This document shows positions 8,210 through 17,187 of a DNA stretch of 64,000 nt, piece by piece (positions within the stretch are counted from its first letter, which is position 1; each line of letters begins with the position of its first letter). The stretch spans positions 92,353 through 156,352 of the forward strand of contig NZ_RCZJ01000003.1 of assembly GCF_006438845.1 (NCBI RefSeq). Direction: 5' to 3'. The DNA comes from Variovorax ginsengisoli (GTDB lineage: Bacteria > Pseudomonadota > Gammaproteobacteria > Burkholderiales > Burkholderiaceae_C). The position numbers and the translations under genes are program-made. Below the pieces are notes generated by a model. That model was not told the DNA's origin. It searched no databases and saw only the letters and a program-made list of their open reading frames with translations.

Positions 8210-10042
8210 ATGCCGAAGCACCCCAAACACCCAAAAAATGAACACGTTCCGGCCATGCCCGGCGTCGAGCTCCGGACAGACGGCTACCTGCCGCTCGCCC
8301 GCTATGGCGCGCTGGGCGACGGCCGGTCGGTCGCCCTCTCGGGCGCCGATGGCTCGATCGACTGGTGGTGCGTCCCCAACATGGATTCACCGCCGTTCTT
8401 CGATCGCCTGCTCGATGCCGAGGAAGGCGGACACTTCCTGCTTCAGCCGGACGAACCATTCCGAGTGGAGCGCCGCTACCTGGACGACAGCAACGTGCTG
8501 GAAACCGTCTTCACGACGCCTGATGGCCAGGCCAGACTCACCGAATCGCTGAACAGCGGCCCGGCTGGCCGCCTGCCCTGGACCGAGCTGGCGCGCCGGG
8601 TCGAAGGCCTGAAAGGCAGCGTCCGCTTCAATCTCGTGATGCAACCGGGGCGACGCGGCAACACGGTCAACCCGTACCGCTCGGTCATCGGCGGGCGTGT
8701 GGTGCTGCATGTCGAGCACGTGATGGCGCTGTTCATTCACAGCGAAGGCGTCCGCTTCGAATGGTCCGACACGGGTGTGACCGGCGAGGTGGTGGTTTCA
8801 GCCGGTGAGTGCCAGACCGTGGCCGTCGTCGCCGGGCGAAACGAACCGCTGGTCGCGCCATCGATCGAGGAGGTCGACGAGCGCATCGATGTGTCCGACC
8901 GCGAATGGCGCGTCTGGTGCAAGGGCGTGCGGTTCGAAGGCAAGGACCGGCCGGCGTTCCTTCGCAGCGCACTCGCCCTCAAGTTGCTGCTCTACTCGCC
9001 CTCGGGCGCCATCGCAGCCGCCGCCACGACCTCCGTGCCCGAGTCGATCGGTGGGCCCAAGAACTACGACTACCGCTACGCCTGGGTGCGCGATGCGGGC
9101 TACACGATCAAGGCGTTCCTCACCGCCGGGCTCCAGGCCGAGGCGAAGGCGGCATTGACCTGGTTGCTCAACCAGCTGCGCCATGCCGGCACACGGGTTC
9201 TCTACACCCTGGACGGCGATGCCGTCGCCGACGTCGAAGAACAGGACGTGGCCGGCTATCGGGGGTCGAAGCCCGTGGTCCACGGCAACGCTGCCACCAA
9301 CCAGTGGCAGCACGGCGTCTACGGCGACATCTTCGAGACGGCATCGTGCTTCGTGAATGACGGCAACATACTGGACGGCGCCAGCGCCGAGTTGCTCTCG
9401 CACCTGGCAGACGAATGCGCCGACCGCTGGCGCACACCGGACGCCGGTATGTGGGAGTTGCAGGAAGAGCAGCACTACACGATGTCAAAGATCAGCTGCT
9501 GGCAGGCACTCACACGCGCGGTCGAGCTCGCCGACCAGGGCCAGCTCCCCACCACCTGCCGCGAGCGCTGGTCGCGCGAGCGCGAACGCATCGCGGAGTG
9601 GATCGAAGCCAAGTGCTGGTCCGAAAAGAAACAGGCCTTCGTGATGTACCCCGGCAGCGACAAGCTCGACGCTTCACTCGCGTTGGCGGTGCGTTTCGGC
9701 TTCGACGGCCGCGAGCGGCTCTTGCTGACGCTCGATGCGATCGACCGCGAACTCGGCGCCGGCCCGTTCCATTACCGCTACACCGGAATGCACGCTGAAG
9801 AAGGCTGCTTTCTCGCCTGCTCGTTCTGGATGGTGTCGGCCCGCGCGCAGCTCGGGTTCGTCGCCGAAGCGCGTGAACGCTACGACCGCTTGACGGCGGC
9901 GCTGTCTCAAGGGCATGGCGTGCTTTCCGAGATGGTCGATCCGGGCACCGGCGACTTTCTCGGCAACCTGCCTCAAGGCCTCAGTCATCTGTCCCATCTC
10001 ATGGCGTTGTCCGTTCTCAACGACGACGCTGCCCGCAACTGA
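8210..10042 (+). CDS. Glycoside hydrolase family 15 protein (glucoamylase/trehalase-like)
   Basis: 610 aa, typical length for bacterial GH15 enzymes with an N-terminal beta-sandwich and a C-terminal (alpha/alpha)6 barrel. The N-terminus has the family signature [20 protein letters not shown] followed by [10 protein letters not shown]. The barrel includes [19 protein letters not shown] and the region of the C-terminal catalytic acid, [13 protein letters not shown]. Members hydrolyse terminal alpha-glucosides or trehalose; the exact substrate cannot be told. There is no signal peptide, so it is cytoplasmic. ATGs at 8210, 8238 and 8255 are all possible starts; the core begins after [10 protein letters not shown]. 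Followed 26 nt later by an SDR gene; together they look like a stress or storage-sugar cassette. Confidence 0.88.
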   Translation: MPKHPKHPKNEHVPAMPGVELRTDGYLPLARYGALGDGRSVALSGADGSIDWWCVPNMDSPPFFDRLLDAEEGGHFLLQPDEPFRVERRYLDDSNVLETVFTTPDGQARLTESLNSGPAGRLPWTELARRVEGLKGSVRFNLVMQPGRRGNTVNPYRSVIGGRVVLHVEHVMALFIHSEGVRFEWSDTGVTGEVVVSAGECQTVAVVAGRNEPLVAPSIEEVDERIDVSDREWRVWCKGVRFEGKDRPAFLRSALALKLLLYSPSGAIAAAATTSVPESIGGPKNYDYRYAWVRDAGYTIKAFLTAGLQAEAKAALTWLLNQLRHAGTRVLYTLDGDAVADVEEQDVAGYRGSKPVVHGNAATNQWQHGVYGDIFETASCFVNDGNILDGASAELLSHLADECADRWRTPDAGMWELQEEQHYTMSKISCWQALTRAVELADQGQLPTTCRERWSRERERIAEWIEAKCWSEKKQAFVMYPGSDKLDASLALAVRFGFDGRERLLLTLDAIDRELGAGPFHYRYTGMHAEEGCFLACSFWMVSARAQLGFVAEARERYDRLTAALSQGHGVLSEMVDPGTGDFLGNLPQGLSHLSHLMALSVLNDDAARN

Positions 10043-10068
10043 CCTCAATCAACCCACCGGAGAACCAC

Positions 10069-10962
10069 ATGTCCGATCGACTGTCCATGCAAGACCCTCG
10101 CACCCAATATCCCCAACCCCCGTTCCCTCGTCAGCCGCAACCCGTGCCGGGCGAAGCATCCAAGATGGACCCGGTGCCCGACCACGGCGAAACAAGCTAC
10201 GTGGGTTCCGGCAAACTGAAAGGCCGCAAGGCGCTCATCACCGGCGGCGACAGCGGCATCGGCCGGGCGGCTGCCATTGCTTACGCGCGCGAGGGCGCCG
10301 ACGTGGCGATCTCGTACCTGCCGAGCGAAAAGGCCGATGCACAGGACGTCCTCGCGCTCATCAAGGCCGAAGGACGCACCGCCGTTGCATTGCCGGGCGA
10401 CATTACCGATGAAAAATGGTGCCGCGACCTCGTTGCGCAAGCCGTCGAGAAGTTGGGTGGGCTGGACATTCTCGTGATCAACGCCGGCCGCCAACAGAAC
10501 CGCGAAGACATTTCCAAGGTCACGTCGGAAGACTTCGATAAGACGCTCAAGACCAATCTTTACGCGATGCACTGGATCGCCCAGGCCGCGGTTCCGCACC
10601 TGCCGCCCGGGGCGGCAGTGATCACGACGGCTTCGATCCAGGCTTACGACCCTTCGGCCATCCTGCTCGACTACGCGACGACAAAGGCGGGCATCGTGGC
10701 CTATACCAAGGCGCTGGCCAAACAATTGCTCGAGAAGGGGATTCGGGCCAACGTCGTTGCTCCCGGTCCGTTCTGGACGCCGCTGCAATCGTCTGGCGGA
10801 CAGCCGCCCGAAAAAGTGATGAAGTTCGGAACCGAAAGCGCATACGGCCGCCCTGGTCAGCCGGTGGAGATTGCGCCGGTGTATGTCCTGCTTGCCAGCC
10901 AGGAAGGGAGTTTCATCAACGGTGAGGTCTATGGCGTCACTGGCGGCGCAGGGATCGCGTAG
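10069..10962 (+). CDS. SDR-family oxidoreductase (general-stress-protein-39 type), copy 1
   Basis: 297 aa NAD(P)-dependent dehydrogenase. A proline-rich N-terminal extension (residues 1-50, with [18 protein letters not shown]) precedes the Rossmann fold; TGGDSGIG is the cofactor loop (58-65), NAG follows at 138-140, and the catalytic triad is S189, Y202, K206 (YATTK). This extended form is the YdaD/YhdF-like subfamily, often linked to general stress, with unknown substrate. It follows the GH15 gene by 26 nt with a GGAGAA ribosome-binding site. A close paralogue begins 137 nt downstream. It has G-I-A at the C-terminus where copy 2 has M-V-T-P. Confidence 0.88.
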   Translation: MSDRLSMQDPRTQYPQPPFPRQPQPVPGEASKMDPVPDHGETSYVGSGKLKGRKALITGGDSGIGRAAAIAYAREGADVAISYLPSEKADAQDVLALIKAEGRTAVALPGDITDEKWCRDLVAQAVEKLGGLDILVINAGRQQNREDISKVTSEDFDKTLKTNLYAMHWIAQAAVPHLPPGAAVITTASIQAYDPSAILLDYATTKAGIVAYTKALAKQLLEKGIRANVVAPGPFWTPLQSSGGQPPEKVMKFGTESAYGRPGQPVEIAPVYVLLASQEGSFINGEVYGVTGGAGIA

Positions 10963-11099
10963 TCCCTGGTTCTGCGCATCCGGTGTAACGAAGCTCCAAC
11001 AACAGACGAGTGAACCTGGATGCGAGTTACACCGGCGATTGCAATTGCGATGTTGCTTGTCAATGTGCCGGTCCTGTTCGCCATTTAGTGAGGATTTCC

Positions 11100-11996
11100 A
11101 TGTCTCGTGATCAATACAGCTTCTCGAATCCGGTCAAGCAGTACGGTCGCGTGGAACCGCCTGTACAACACCAGCCGGTACCCGGCGTTCAGGCGCGGAT
11201 GACGCCGGTGCCCGATCTGGGTGAGGCGACATATCGCGGCAGCGGACGCCTCGCTGGGCGCAAGGCGTTGATCACGGGCGGCGACTCCGGCATCGGGGGT
11301 GCGGTCGCCATCGCATTTGCGCGCGAGGGCGCCGATGTGGTGATCGTGCACCTGCCTGCAGAGCAAGAGGATGCCGGACACATCCTCGGTCACATAGAGA
11401 AGGCGGGCAGGAAAGGGCACGCGATTGCCGCCGACATCACGGACGCTGGTCGCTGTCGCGCGCTCGTCGCGGAAGCCGTTGGCTTTCTCGGCGGGCTCGA
11501 CATCCTGGTCAACAACGCTGGCAAGCAGGTGGCAGTTTCGCGAATCGCGGATCTGTCCGACGAACAATTCGAGCTCACGTTCCGCACGAACGTCTTTGCT
11601 AATTTCTGGATCACCAAGGCGGCGCTTGCACACATGTCTGCGGGTGCAAGCATCATCAACACCGCGTCGCTGGAGGCGTACAAGCCATCACCGGAACGTC
11701 TGGATTACGCGGCTACCAAGGCGGCGATCAACAATTTTTCGAAGGGCCTCGCACTGCAGGTCGCTTCGCGCGGAATTCGAGTCAACGTGGTTGCGCCCGG
11801 GCCAGTGTGGACTGCCCTGCAGGTGTCGGGCGGTGTGTCCGACGAGCAGATGAAGACCTTCGACGACGAGAGCACCTACCAGCGTTCTGGTCAGCCCGCG
11901 GAGCTCGCACCCGCCTACGTGTTCCTTGCATCCGCAGAATCGAGCTACGTCTCGGGCGAGACGTTGAACGTGAACGGTGGCATGGTGACGCCCTGA
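11100..11996 (+). CDS. SDR-family oxidoreductase (general-stress-protein-39 type), copy 2
   Basis: 298 aa paralogue of the preceding gene with the same layout: extension with [26 protein letters not shown] at 59-66, NNAG, and S190, Y203, K207 (YAATK). The 5' end was set at the ATG at 11100, preceded by GAGGATTTCC, because the longer frame back to 11010 adds a Cys-rich stretch with no counterpart in copy 1. Its codon use is somewhat less GC-biased than copy 1, suggesting that it is an older duplicate or a separate acquisition. Substrate unknown. Confidence 0.86.
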   Translation: MSRDQYSFSNPVKQYGRVEPPVQHQPVPGVQARMTPVPDLGEATYRGSGRLAGRKALITGGDSGIGGAVAIAFAREGADVVIVHLPAEQEDAGHILGHIEKAGRKGHAIAADITDAGRCRALVAEAVGFLGGLDILVNNAGKQVAVSRIADLSDEQFELTFRTNVFANFWITKAALAHMSAGASIINTASLEAYKPSPERLDYAATKAAINNFSKGLALQVASRGIRVNVVAPGPVWTALQVSGGVSDEQMKTFDDESTYQRSGQPAELAPAYVFLASAESSYVSGETLNVNGGMVTP

Positions 11997-12029
11997 CGTC
12001 ACAGCGGTGCCCGCTGTCGATCGCAGCGG

Positions 12030-12047
12030 TCGTTCATCGACGAACGA
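12030..12047. promoter_or_regulatory. Putative IclR operator upstream of the CoA-transferase operon
   Basis: TCGTTC-ATCGAC-GAACGA, 6-bp arms around 6 nt. Read as half-sites it is CGTTCA-N4-CGAACG, close to the CGTTCA-N5-TGAACG palindrome in front of iclR at 17188-17208. It lies 170 nt upstream of the CoA-transferase start and before LysR box C. Confidence 0.4.
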
Positions 12048-12107
12048 GGACGGGCAGCTTTCAGTCTGAAGCAGCCGCCCGCGACCGCGCAGGAATTGCG
12101 CCAACAG

Positions 12108-12126
12108 CTATCCAGCCCGCTGATAG
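12108..12126. promoter_or_regulatory. Putative LysR box, site C (CTAT-N11-ATAG)
   Basis: Perfect CTAT (12108-12111), 11 nt, ATAG (12123-12126), then TCCC (12127-12130) and CCGC. Same composite motif and orientation relative to the gene as sites A and B; 91 nt from the CoA-transferase start codon. Confidence 0.6.
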
Positions 12127-12216
12127 TCCCCCGCAGATATTGAATAAGCCGCACCGGCCTCGATAAGTCACCCCGCGTCTATCCTGAAAACGCCGCAACG
12201 CTTTTCAGGAACTCGC

Positions 12217-13416
12217 ATGCTCTCCGGCTTCAAGGTCATCAGCTTCAACCACTTCCATGCCGGCCCGATGGCGGCCCAACTGCTGGCCGACATGGGTGCC
12301 GATGTGATCGCGGTGGAGCCCCTCGACGGCGCCTTCCACCGCAACTGGGCGGTGGCCAACCACTTCGTTGCCGGGCAGAGCGTCAACCTGCTGACGACAG
12401 GCCGCAACAAGCGCAGCCTGGCGCTGGACATGAAGTCGGAGGCGGGCAAGGCGGTCGCGCGCAAGCTGGTCGAGAGCGCCGACGTGGTGATGGAGAACTT
12501 CCGCCCCGGCGCGATGGCGCGGCTGGGCCTGGGCTACGAGCAGATCAAGGCCATCAACCCGCGCATCGTGTACGCATCGGTCAGCGGCTACGGCGCCAGC
12601 GGGCCCGACCGCGACCTGCCGGGGCAAGACCTGCTGCTGCAGGCGCGCTCCGGCTTCGCTGCGCGCACCGGCCGCGCCGACGGGCCGCCGACGCCCGCCG
12701 GCCCGGTCATCGTCGACCAGCACGCCGCGTCGCTGCTGGCGATGGGCATCCTCGCGGCGCTGCTGTCGCGCGAGCGCACCGGCCAGGGTCGCCTGGTCGA
12801 AGGCAGCCTGCTGCAATCGGCCATCGACCTGCAGGCCGAGTCGATGACGGCTTGGATGAACGGCGCGCGCTCGGCCACGTCGCGCGGCGCGCACGGGCTG
12901 GCAAGCTGGTGCGGCTCGGGGCCTTCGGGCATTCACGCGACGGCCGACGGCCACCTCGCGATTTCGATGGCGGCACCGGCCGACCTGGCGGTCGCGCTCG
13001 ACCTGCCCGAGCTGGCCGGCTTCGATACCGCGGACAGCTTCTCGAACAGCACCGAGATCACCCGCATCGTCGCGCAGCGCCTGCCCGCGCGCACCACGGC
13101 CGAATGGCTGCCGCTGCTCGCGGCGCGCGGCATCTGGCACATGCCGGTGAAGGACTACGACGAGTTGCGCGACGACGCCCAGCTCGCGCACCTCGGCGTG
13201 TTCATCGATGCACAGAGCGTCGAGGGCGCGCCCATCACGATGCTCAACCACCCGCTGCGCTACGACGGCGCGGCGCCGCCCGTGCGCTTCGCGCCGCAGA
13301 AGCTGGGCATGCAGACGCGCGAAGTGCTCGGCGAACTCGGCTACGGCGCCGAGGAGATCGATGCACTGCTCGCCGCCAAGGCCGTCGGCGCGCCGCCGGC
13401 GCCCTCCTCCAACTGA
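12217..13416 (+). CDS. CaiB/BaiF (family III) CoA-transferase
   Basis: 399 aa, normal family length. It transfers CoA from a donor such as succinyl-CoA to a carboxylic acid. N-terminal Rossmann region GFKVISFNHFHAGPMAAQLL, then GADVIAVEP, NLLTTGRNKRSLALDMK and VMENFRPGAMARLGLGYE. The predicted catalytic aspartate is D167 in GPVIVDQHAASLLAMGI. First gene of a six-gene operon (CoA-transferase, acyl-CoA dehydrogenase, MaoC, MaoC, dimeric-barrel protein, AllA) with gaps of 35 nt or less. It would activate the acid that the later enzymes dehydrogenate and hydrate. Putative LysR and IclR sites precede it. Confidence 0.9.
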   Translation: MLSGFKVISFNHFHAGPMAAQLLADMGADVIAVEPLDGAFHRNWAVANHFVAGQSVNLLTTGRNKRSLALDMKSEAGKAVARKLVESADVVMENFRPGAMARLGLGYEQIKAINPRIVYASVSGYGASGPDRDLPGQDLLLQARSGFAARTGRADGPPTPAGPVIVDQHAASLLAMGILAALLSRERTGQGRLVEGSLLQSAIDLQAESMTAWMNGARSATSRGAHGLASWCGSGPSGIHATADGHLAISMAAPADLAVALDLPELAGFDTADSFSNSTEITRIVAQRLPARTTAEWLPLLAARGIWHMPVKDYDELRDDAQLAHLGVFIDAQSVEGAPITMLNHPLRYDGAAPPVRFAPQKLGMQTREVLGELGYGAEEIDALLAAKAVGAPPAPSSN

Positions 13417-13431
13417 TCCTCATCGCCCACC

Positions 13432-14595
13432 ATGTTCGACTTCTCCGTCCCCTCCGATACGCAACTGCTCGTCGACACCGTTCGCCGCTTCGTCACCCAG
13501 GAAGTGCAGCCGCTCGAAAACGAAACCGAAGCGCTCGGCGACGTGCCGCCCGAGGCCTTGAAGCGCGTGCGCGGCAAGGCGCAGGAGCTGGGCCTGTTCG
13601 CGATGAACATGCCCGAGGACTGCGGCGGCGGCGGGCTCGACAACATAACCATGTGCCTGGTGGAAGAAGAGTTCGGCAAGACCTCCGACGCGCTCATCCG
13701 CCGCGTGTTCGGCCAGGTCTACCCGATGCTGCTGCCCTGCAATGCGGCGCAGCGCGAGAAGTACCTGCTGCCCACGGTGCGCGGGGACAAGATCTGCGCC
13801 ATGGCCATCACCGAGCCCGGTGCGGGCTCCGACGCGGCATCGATCTCGACCACGGCGCGGCTCGAAGGCGACCGCTGGGTGCTCAACGGCGGCAAGCACT
13901 TCATCAGCGACGGCGACATCGCCGACTACGTGATCGTGATGGCGCTCACCGACAAGGAGAAGCGCGCCCGCGGCGGCATCACCCTCTTCCTGGTCGACAA
14001 GGGCACGCCGGGCTTCACGGTGAACCGCGTGCAGCCCATGATGGGCCACCGCGGCTACGGCCATGCCGAACTGTCCTTCGACGAATGCAGCATCCCGTTC
14101 GACTCGGTGCTGGGCGAGGTCGGCGGCGGCTTCAAGCTGATCATGAACAGCGTGGCCGGCATCCGGCTCGCGCACATCGGCGCGCGTGCCGTGGGCATGG
14201 CGTCGCGCGTGCTGGAGATGATGCGCACCTATGCGTCGGAGCGGAAGCAGTTCGGCCAGCCGATCGGCGACTTCCAGATGGTGCAGCAGATGATCGCGGA
14301 CTCGGCCACCGAGATCTTCGCGACGCGGATGATGGTGCTCAACACCGCCTGGGAACTCGACCAGGGCCGCGAGCCGCGCGACAAGGTGTCGATGGTCAAG
14401 CTCTACGCCTCCGAGATGATCGGCCGCGTGGCCGACCGCGGCATCCAGGTGTTCGGCGGCATGGGCTTCTGCAAGGACCTCCCGCTGGAACGTATCTACC
14501 GCGACAGCCGCGTGACGCGCCTGTACGACGGCACCTCGGAAATCCACCGCATGCTGATCGCCAAAGCGGTGATCAAGAACGGCCTCGTGCTGTGA
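13432..14595 (+). CDS. Acyl-CoA dehydrogenase
   Basis: 387 aa FAD enzyme of the usual length, introducing a 2,3-double bond into an acyl-CoA. Landmarks: CAMAITEPGAGSDAASI (flavin/substrate site), MMGHRGYGHAELSFD, and the C-terminal ERKQFGQPIGDFQMVQQMIAD. The segment RLYDGTSEIHRML carries Asp (D366) where medium- and short-chain enzymes have the catalytic Glu (YEGT). No obvious replacement Glu is seen in the helix used by isovaleryl-CoA dehydrogenase. Asp may serve as base or the enzyme may have a modified chemistry. 15 nt behind the CoA-transferase gene, so its substrate is probably the acyl-CoA made there. Confidence 0.9.
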   Translation: MFDFSVPSDTQLLVDTVRRFVTQEVQPLENETEALGDVPPEALKRVRGKAQELGLFAMNMPEDCGGGGLDNITMCLVEEEFGKTSDALIRRVFGQVYPMLLPCNAAQREKYLLPTVRGDKICAMAITEPGAGSDAASISTTARLEGDRWVLNGGKHFISDGDIADYVIVMALTDKEKRARGGITLFLVDKGTPGFTVNRVQPMMGHRGYGHAELSFDECSIPFDSVLGEVGGGFKLIMNSVAGIRLAHIGARAVGMASRVLEMMRTYASERKQFGQPIGDFQMVQQMIADSATEIFATRMMVLNTAWELDQGREPRDKVSMVKLYASEMIGRVADRGIQVFGGMGFCKDLPLERIYRDSRVTRLYDGTSEIHRMLIAKAVIKNGLVL

Positions 14596-14629
14596 GCCAC
14601 GGCGTCCCCCTCTTCCCTGGAGTTTCTCG

Positions 14630-15031
14630 ATGACCGCCCTCAAAGTCGGCGACGCGATGTCGTTCCGCAAGACCCTCACCGTCGCCGAGCAGGCGATGTT
14701 CACCGGCATCAGCGGCAACATGGCGCCGCTCTACGTCGACAAGCGCGCCGCACACGAAAGCGGCTTCGACAACATGCTGGCCTTCGAGCTGAATGCGGTG
14801 GCGCTCGCGACCACGGCGCTCAACCGCGTCGCGGGCACAGCATGGCGGCTGGGCGGGCTGCAGATCGACTTCTCCATGCCCGTGCTGGTGGGTGAAACGG
14901 TGGAGTCGCGGATCGAGGTGCTCGATGTGACCGACGCCGCGGTGTCGTGCGGCGTGCGCTGCACCAAGTCGACCGGCGAAGTGATGGCGCAGGGCACGGC
15001 CAAGCTGGTGCTCGTGCGCCCTCTCGACTGA
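14630..15031 (+). CDS. MaoC-like hot-dog protein lacking the hydratase dyad
   Basis: 133 aa single hot-dog-fold protein. Aligning it to the next gene by eye, the catalytic segment is GISGNMAPLYVDKRAA: the Asp-x4-His dyad of (R)-specific enoyl-CoA hydratases is replaced by N30 and Y35. It is therefore probably not catalytic alone. In known heterodimeric MaoC enzymes such as mycobacterial HadAB and ChsH1/ChsH2 one subunit carries the dyad and the other shapes the site; the adjacent intact MaoC gene, 15 nt downstream, is the natural partner. That pairing is inferred. Confidence 0.8.
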   Translation: MTALKVGDAMSFRKTLTVAEQAMFTGISGNMAPLYVDKRAAHESGFDNMLAFELNAVALATTALNRVAGTAWRLGGLQIDFSMPVLVGETVESRIEVLDVTDAAVSCGVRCTKSTGEVMAQGTAKLVLVRPLD

Positions 15032-15046
15032 CACGGCGGCAGAGCC

Positions 15047-15487
15047 ATGTACGAACTCAAGCCCTTCGACAGCCTGCACCTCGGCCAGACCGTGTCGGTG
15101 CGCAAGACCATCACCGAGGCCGACGGTGCGCTCTACATCGCGGCCACCGGCGACTTCGGGCCGGTGCACGTGGACGACAGCTACGCGCAGACCACGCGCT
15201 TCGGACAGCGGCTCGCGCCCGGCATTCTGGTGGCGGGCATCTGCACCAGCGTGCTGACCGCCGAACTCGCAGGCACGCTAGGCATCTCGATCGAAGACCG
15301 CTTCTGGTTCACCGGCCCGGTGTTCTACGGCGACACCATCGAGTTCAAGGTGTGGATCGCGCAGATGGACGCCGACACGCGCAGCGTGATCTGGCAGGCC
15401 AGCGCCACCAACGAAGAAGGCAAGGAAGTGCTCAAGGCCGAGGCCACGCTGAAGTTCCCGCGCGTCAACCCGAAGGTGGCCGCATGA
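15047..15487 (+). CDS. MaoC-like (R)-enoyl-CoA hydratase
   Basis: 146 aa single hot-dog domain with the hydratase dyad intact: D36 and H41 in AATGDFGPVHVDD, followed by FGQRLAPGILVAG. Adds water across the double bond of an enoyl-CoA, fitting its place directly after an acyl-CoA dehydrogenase. The next gene starts within its stop (ATGA overlap at 15484-15487). Likely a heterodimer with the preceding degenerate MaoC protein. Confidence 0.85.
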   Translation: MYELKPFDSLHLGQTVSVRKTITEADGALYIAATGDFGPVHVDDSYAQTTRFGQRLAPGILVAGICTSVLTAELAGTLGISIEDRFWFTGPVFYGDTIEFKVWIAQMDADTRSVIWQASATNEEGKEVLKAEATLKFPRVNPKVAA

Positions 15488-15807
15488 GCACGGTGCCGCA
15501 GCTGCACATGGTGCGCGTCGACATTGACTCCGCGTACGAAGACGCCTTCAACGCTTGGTACGACGCGGTGCACGTGCCCGCCCTGCTCGCCTGCCCGGGT
15601 TGGCTGTCGGCCAAGCGCTTCGTCTCGCTCGAAGGCGGGCCGAAGTACGCAGCCATCTACGAGGTGGCGGGCGACTGGGTGTACGACACGCCGGAGTTCC
15701 ATGCGGTGAAGGGCTTCATGGAATTCACGCCGCATGTGAGCAACTTTATGCGCCAACGCTTTGCGGCTTTCGAGAACACCGCGCCCAGCGCGACCACCGA
15801 GAATTGA
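15484..15807 (+). CDS. Small dimeric alpha/beta-barrel (EthD-like) protein
   Basis: 107 aa. The pattern [20 protein letters not shown], then [17 protein letters not shown] and KYAAIYEV is that of small ferredoxin-like dimeric barrels often found as accessory proteins in catabolic operons. The His in VHVPAL and the PGW turn match the first half of the larger protein encoded at 18352. The ATG at 15484 overlaps the MaoC stop by 4 nt. The role is unknown; an isomerase, cyclase or stabilising function would be typical but is not demonstrated. Confidence 0.72.
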   Translation: MSTVPQLHMVRVDIDSAYEDAFNAWYDAVHVPALLACPGWLSAKRFVSLEGGPKYAAIYEVAGDWVYDTPEFHAVKGFMEFTPHVSNFMRQRFAAFENTAPSATTEN

Positions 15808-15811
15808 GCGC

Positions 15812-16300
15812 ATGCGAACCCTCGTCCCCGAACCCCTGACCGCCGCCGCCTTCGCACCCTTCGGCGACGTCATCGAAGTGGCCGGTGCGCAGCAGATGCC
15901 GATCAATGCCGGCACGACCATCCGCTTCCACGACCTGGCCCAGGTCGACGTGCTGGCCGAGGGCGGCCGCACGCTGATCAACCTGTTTCGCGCGCAGCCG
16001 CGCGACGAGCCGGTGCAACTGAGCTTGATGGAGCGGCACCCGTTGGGCTCGCAGGCCTTCTTGCCGCTGGTGGACGCGCCCTACTACGTCGTCGTCGCCG
16101 AAGACGACAACGGCAAGCCGGGGGAACTGCGCGCCTTCGTCAGCAACGGCTGGCAGGGCGTGAACTACACAAAGAACGTGTGGCACCACCCGCTGCTCGC
16201 ACTCGGCGCGGTGCGCGACTTCATCGTGGTCGACCGCGGCGGTGCGGGCGTCAACCTCGAAGAGCATCCGCTGGAAGAGGCGGTGTGCATCGCCCTCTAG
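15812..16300 (+). CDS. allA: Ureidoglycolate lyase (AllA) family protein
   Basis: 162 aa, normal AllA length; a cupin-like fold. Characteristic segments: [13 protein letters not shown] near the N-terminus, [31 protein letters not shown] and [16 protein letters not shown]. AllA splits ureidoglycolate to glyoxylate and urea in allantoin degradation. Here it is the last gene of a CoA-linked operon with no allantoin genes, so its real substrate may be different. The start at 15812 (MRTLVPEPL) is just after the preceding stop. The hydantoinase at 2497 could supply a ureido compound, if both belong to the same LysR regulon; this is inference. Confidence 0.8.
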   Translation: MRTLVPEPLTAAAFAPFGDVIEVAGAQQMPINAGTTIRFHDLAQVDVLAEGGRTLINLFRAQPRDEPVQLSLMERHPLGSQAFLPLVDAPYYVVVAEDDNGKPGELRAFVSNGWQGVNYTKNVWHHPLLALGAVRDFIVVDRGGAGVNLEEHPLEEAVCIAL

Positions 16301-16318
16301 CGGCCACGCGCACTCAGC

Positions 16319-17170
16319 TCAGCGGCGCGCGCTCGAACGCTCCGCCTTGCCCGCCGCCGGCCCGTCGACCCGATTGCCCCAGGTGCCGACGTTGGCCGAC
16401 TTGAGCAACGGCGATGCGCTGCCGGTAAGAGCCAGTTCTTCGGCCGCGGCCAGCAGCGCCGGGCCGAACTGGAGCATCCGTTTCTGCGTGAGCCGTGCCG
16501 AGGGCCCCGCCACGACCACCACGCCGGTCGCAGGCTCGTCACCACGCTGGATCGGCGCCGCCATCGAACTCATCCCTGGCGCATAAGCCTCCTGGATCAG
16601 ACTGAAGCGGCGCTTGCGATGCTCGTCGAGCACCTTGAGAAGGCCCTTGATGCTGGTCGGCGCGTTGGGGCCGAAATGCGTTCGGTCGCCCATGCCCTGG
16701 CGCGCGACATGCGCGATCGCCACGTCTTCGGGCAAGGTCATCAGCCATGCCTGGCCGGCCGCGCTGCACGACAGTTGCAGGTCGATGCCCATGTCGGGGT
16801 CGTAGAGCAGGCCCGACTTCGCGCCCTGCGCCTTGGCCACGAGCGTGAGCCGCTCGCCGTCGACGATGGCCAGCCGCACCAGCTCCTCGGTGGCCTGCGC
16901 CAGCCGGTTGATGACCGGCTGTGCGATGTCGACCACGCCGGACTTGCTCAAAAAGCTCAGGCCCATCGACGCCAGCTTGGTGGTGAGCGCGTAGTCGGCG
17001 CGCTGCGGCATCTGGCGCACATAGCCGTGGCGCATCAGCTCCTGCAGCGTGCGGTGGCAGCCGCTGCGCAGTTGCCCGAGGTCGGTCGACAACTGAGCGA
17101 GCCCGACGCCGTCGGGGTACGCCGCGAGGTATTCGAGGATGGCCAGGGACTTTTCCAGTGCACCGCTCAT
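16319..17170 (-). CDS. IclR-family transcriptional regulator
   Basis: 283 aa. N-terminal winged HTH (residues about 1-65: SLAILEYLAAYPDGVGLAQL, then GCHRTLQELMRHGYV), followed by the GAF-like effector domain with VRLAIVDGERLTLVAK, LQLSCSAAGQAWLM and GMSSMAAPIQ. These proteins repress or activate catabolic operons and release DNA on binding a small acid. It is convergent with the CoA-transferase operon and divergent from the TRAP receptor gene. A palindrome 18 nt upstream of its start indicates autorepression and joint control with dctP. Confidence 0.9.
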   Translation of the reverse strand: MSGALEKSLAILEYLAAYPDGVGLAQLSTDLGQLRSGCHRTLQELMRHGYVRQMPQRADYALTTKLASMGLSFLSKSGVVDIAQPVINRLAQATEELVRLAIVDGERLTLVAKAQGAKSGLLYDPDMGIDLQLSCSAAGQAWLMTLPEDVAIAHVARQGMGDRTHFGPNAPTSIKGLLKVLDEHRKRRFSLIQEAYAPGMSSMAAPIQRGDEPATGVVVVAGPSARLTQKRMLQFGPALLAAAEELALTGSASPLLKSANVGTWGNRVDGPAAGKAERSSARR

Positions 17171-17187
17171 GGCTTGGCTCGGTATTG

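Noticed and set aside
11010..11099. Cys-rich N-terminal extension of SDR copy 2 (GDCNCDVACQC segment)
   Set aside because: The extension is absent in copy 1, and the ATG at 11100 has a better ribosome-binding site. It is likely untranslated leader.
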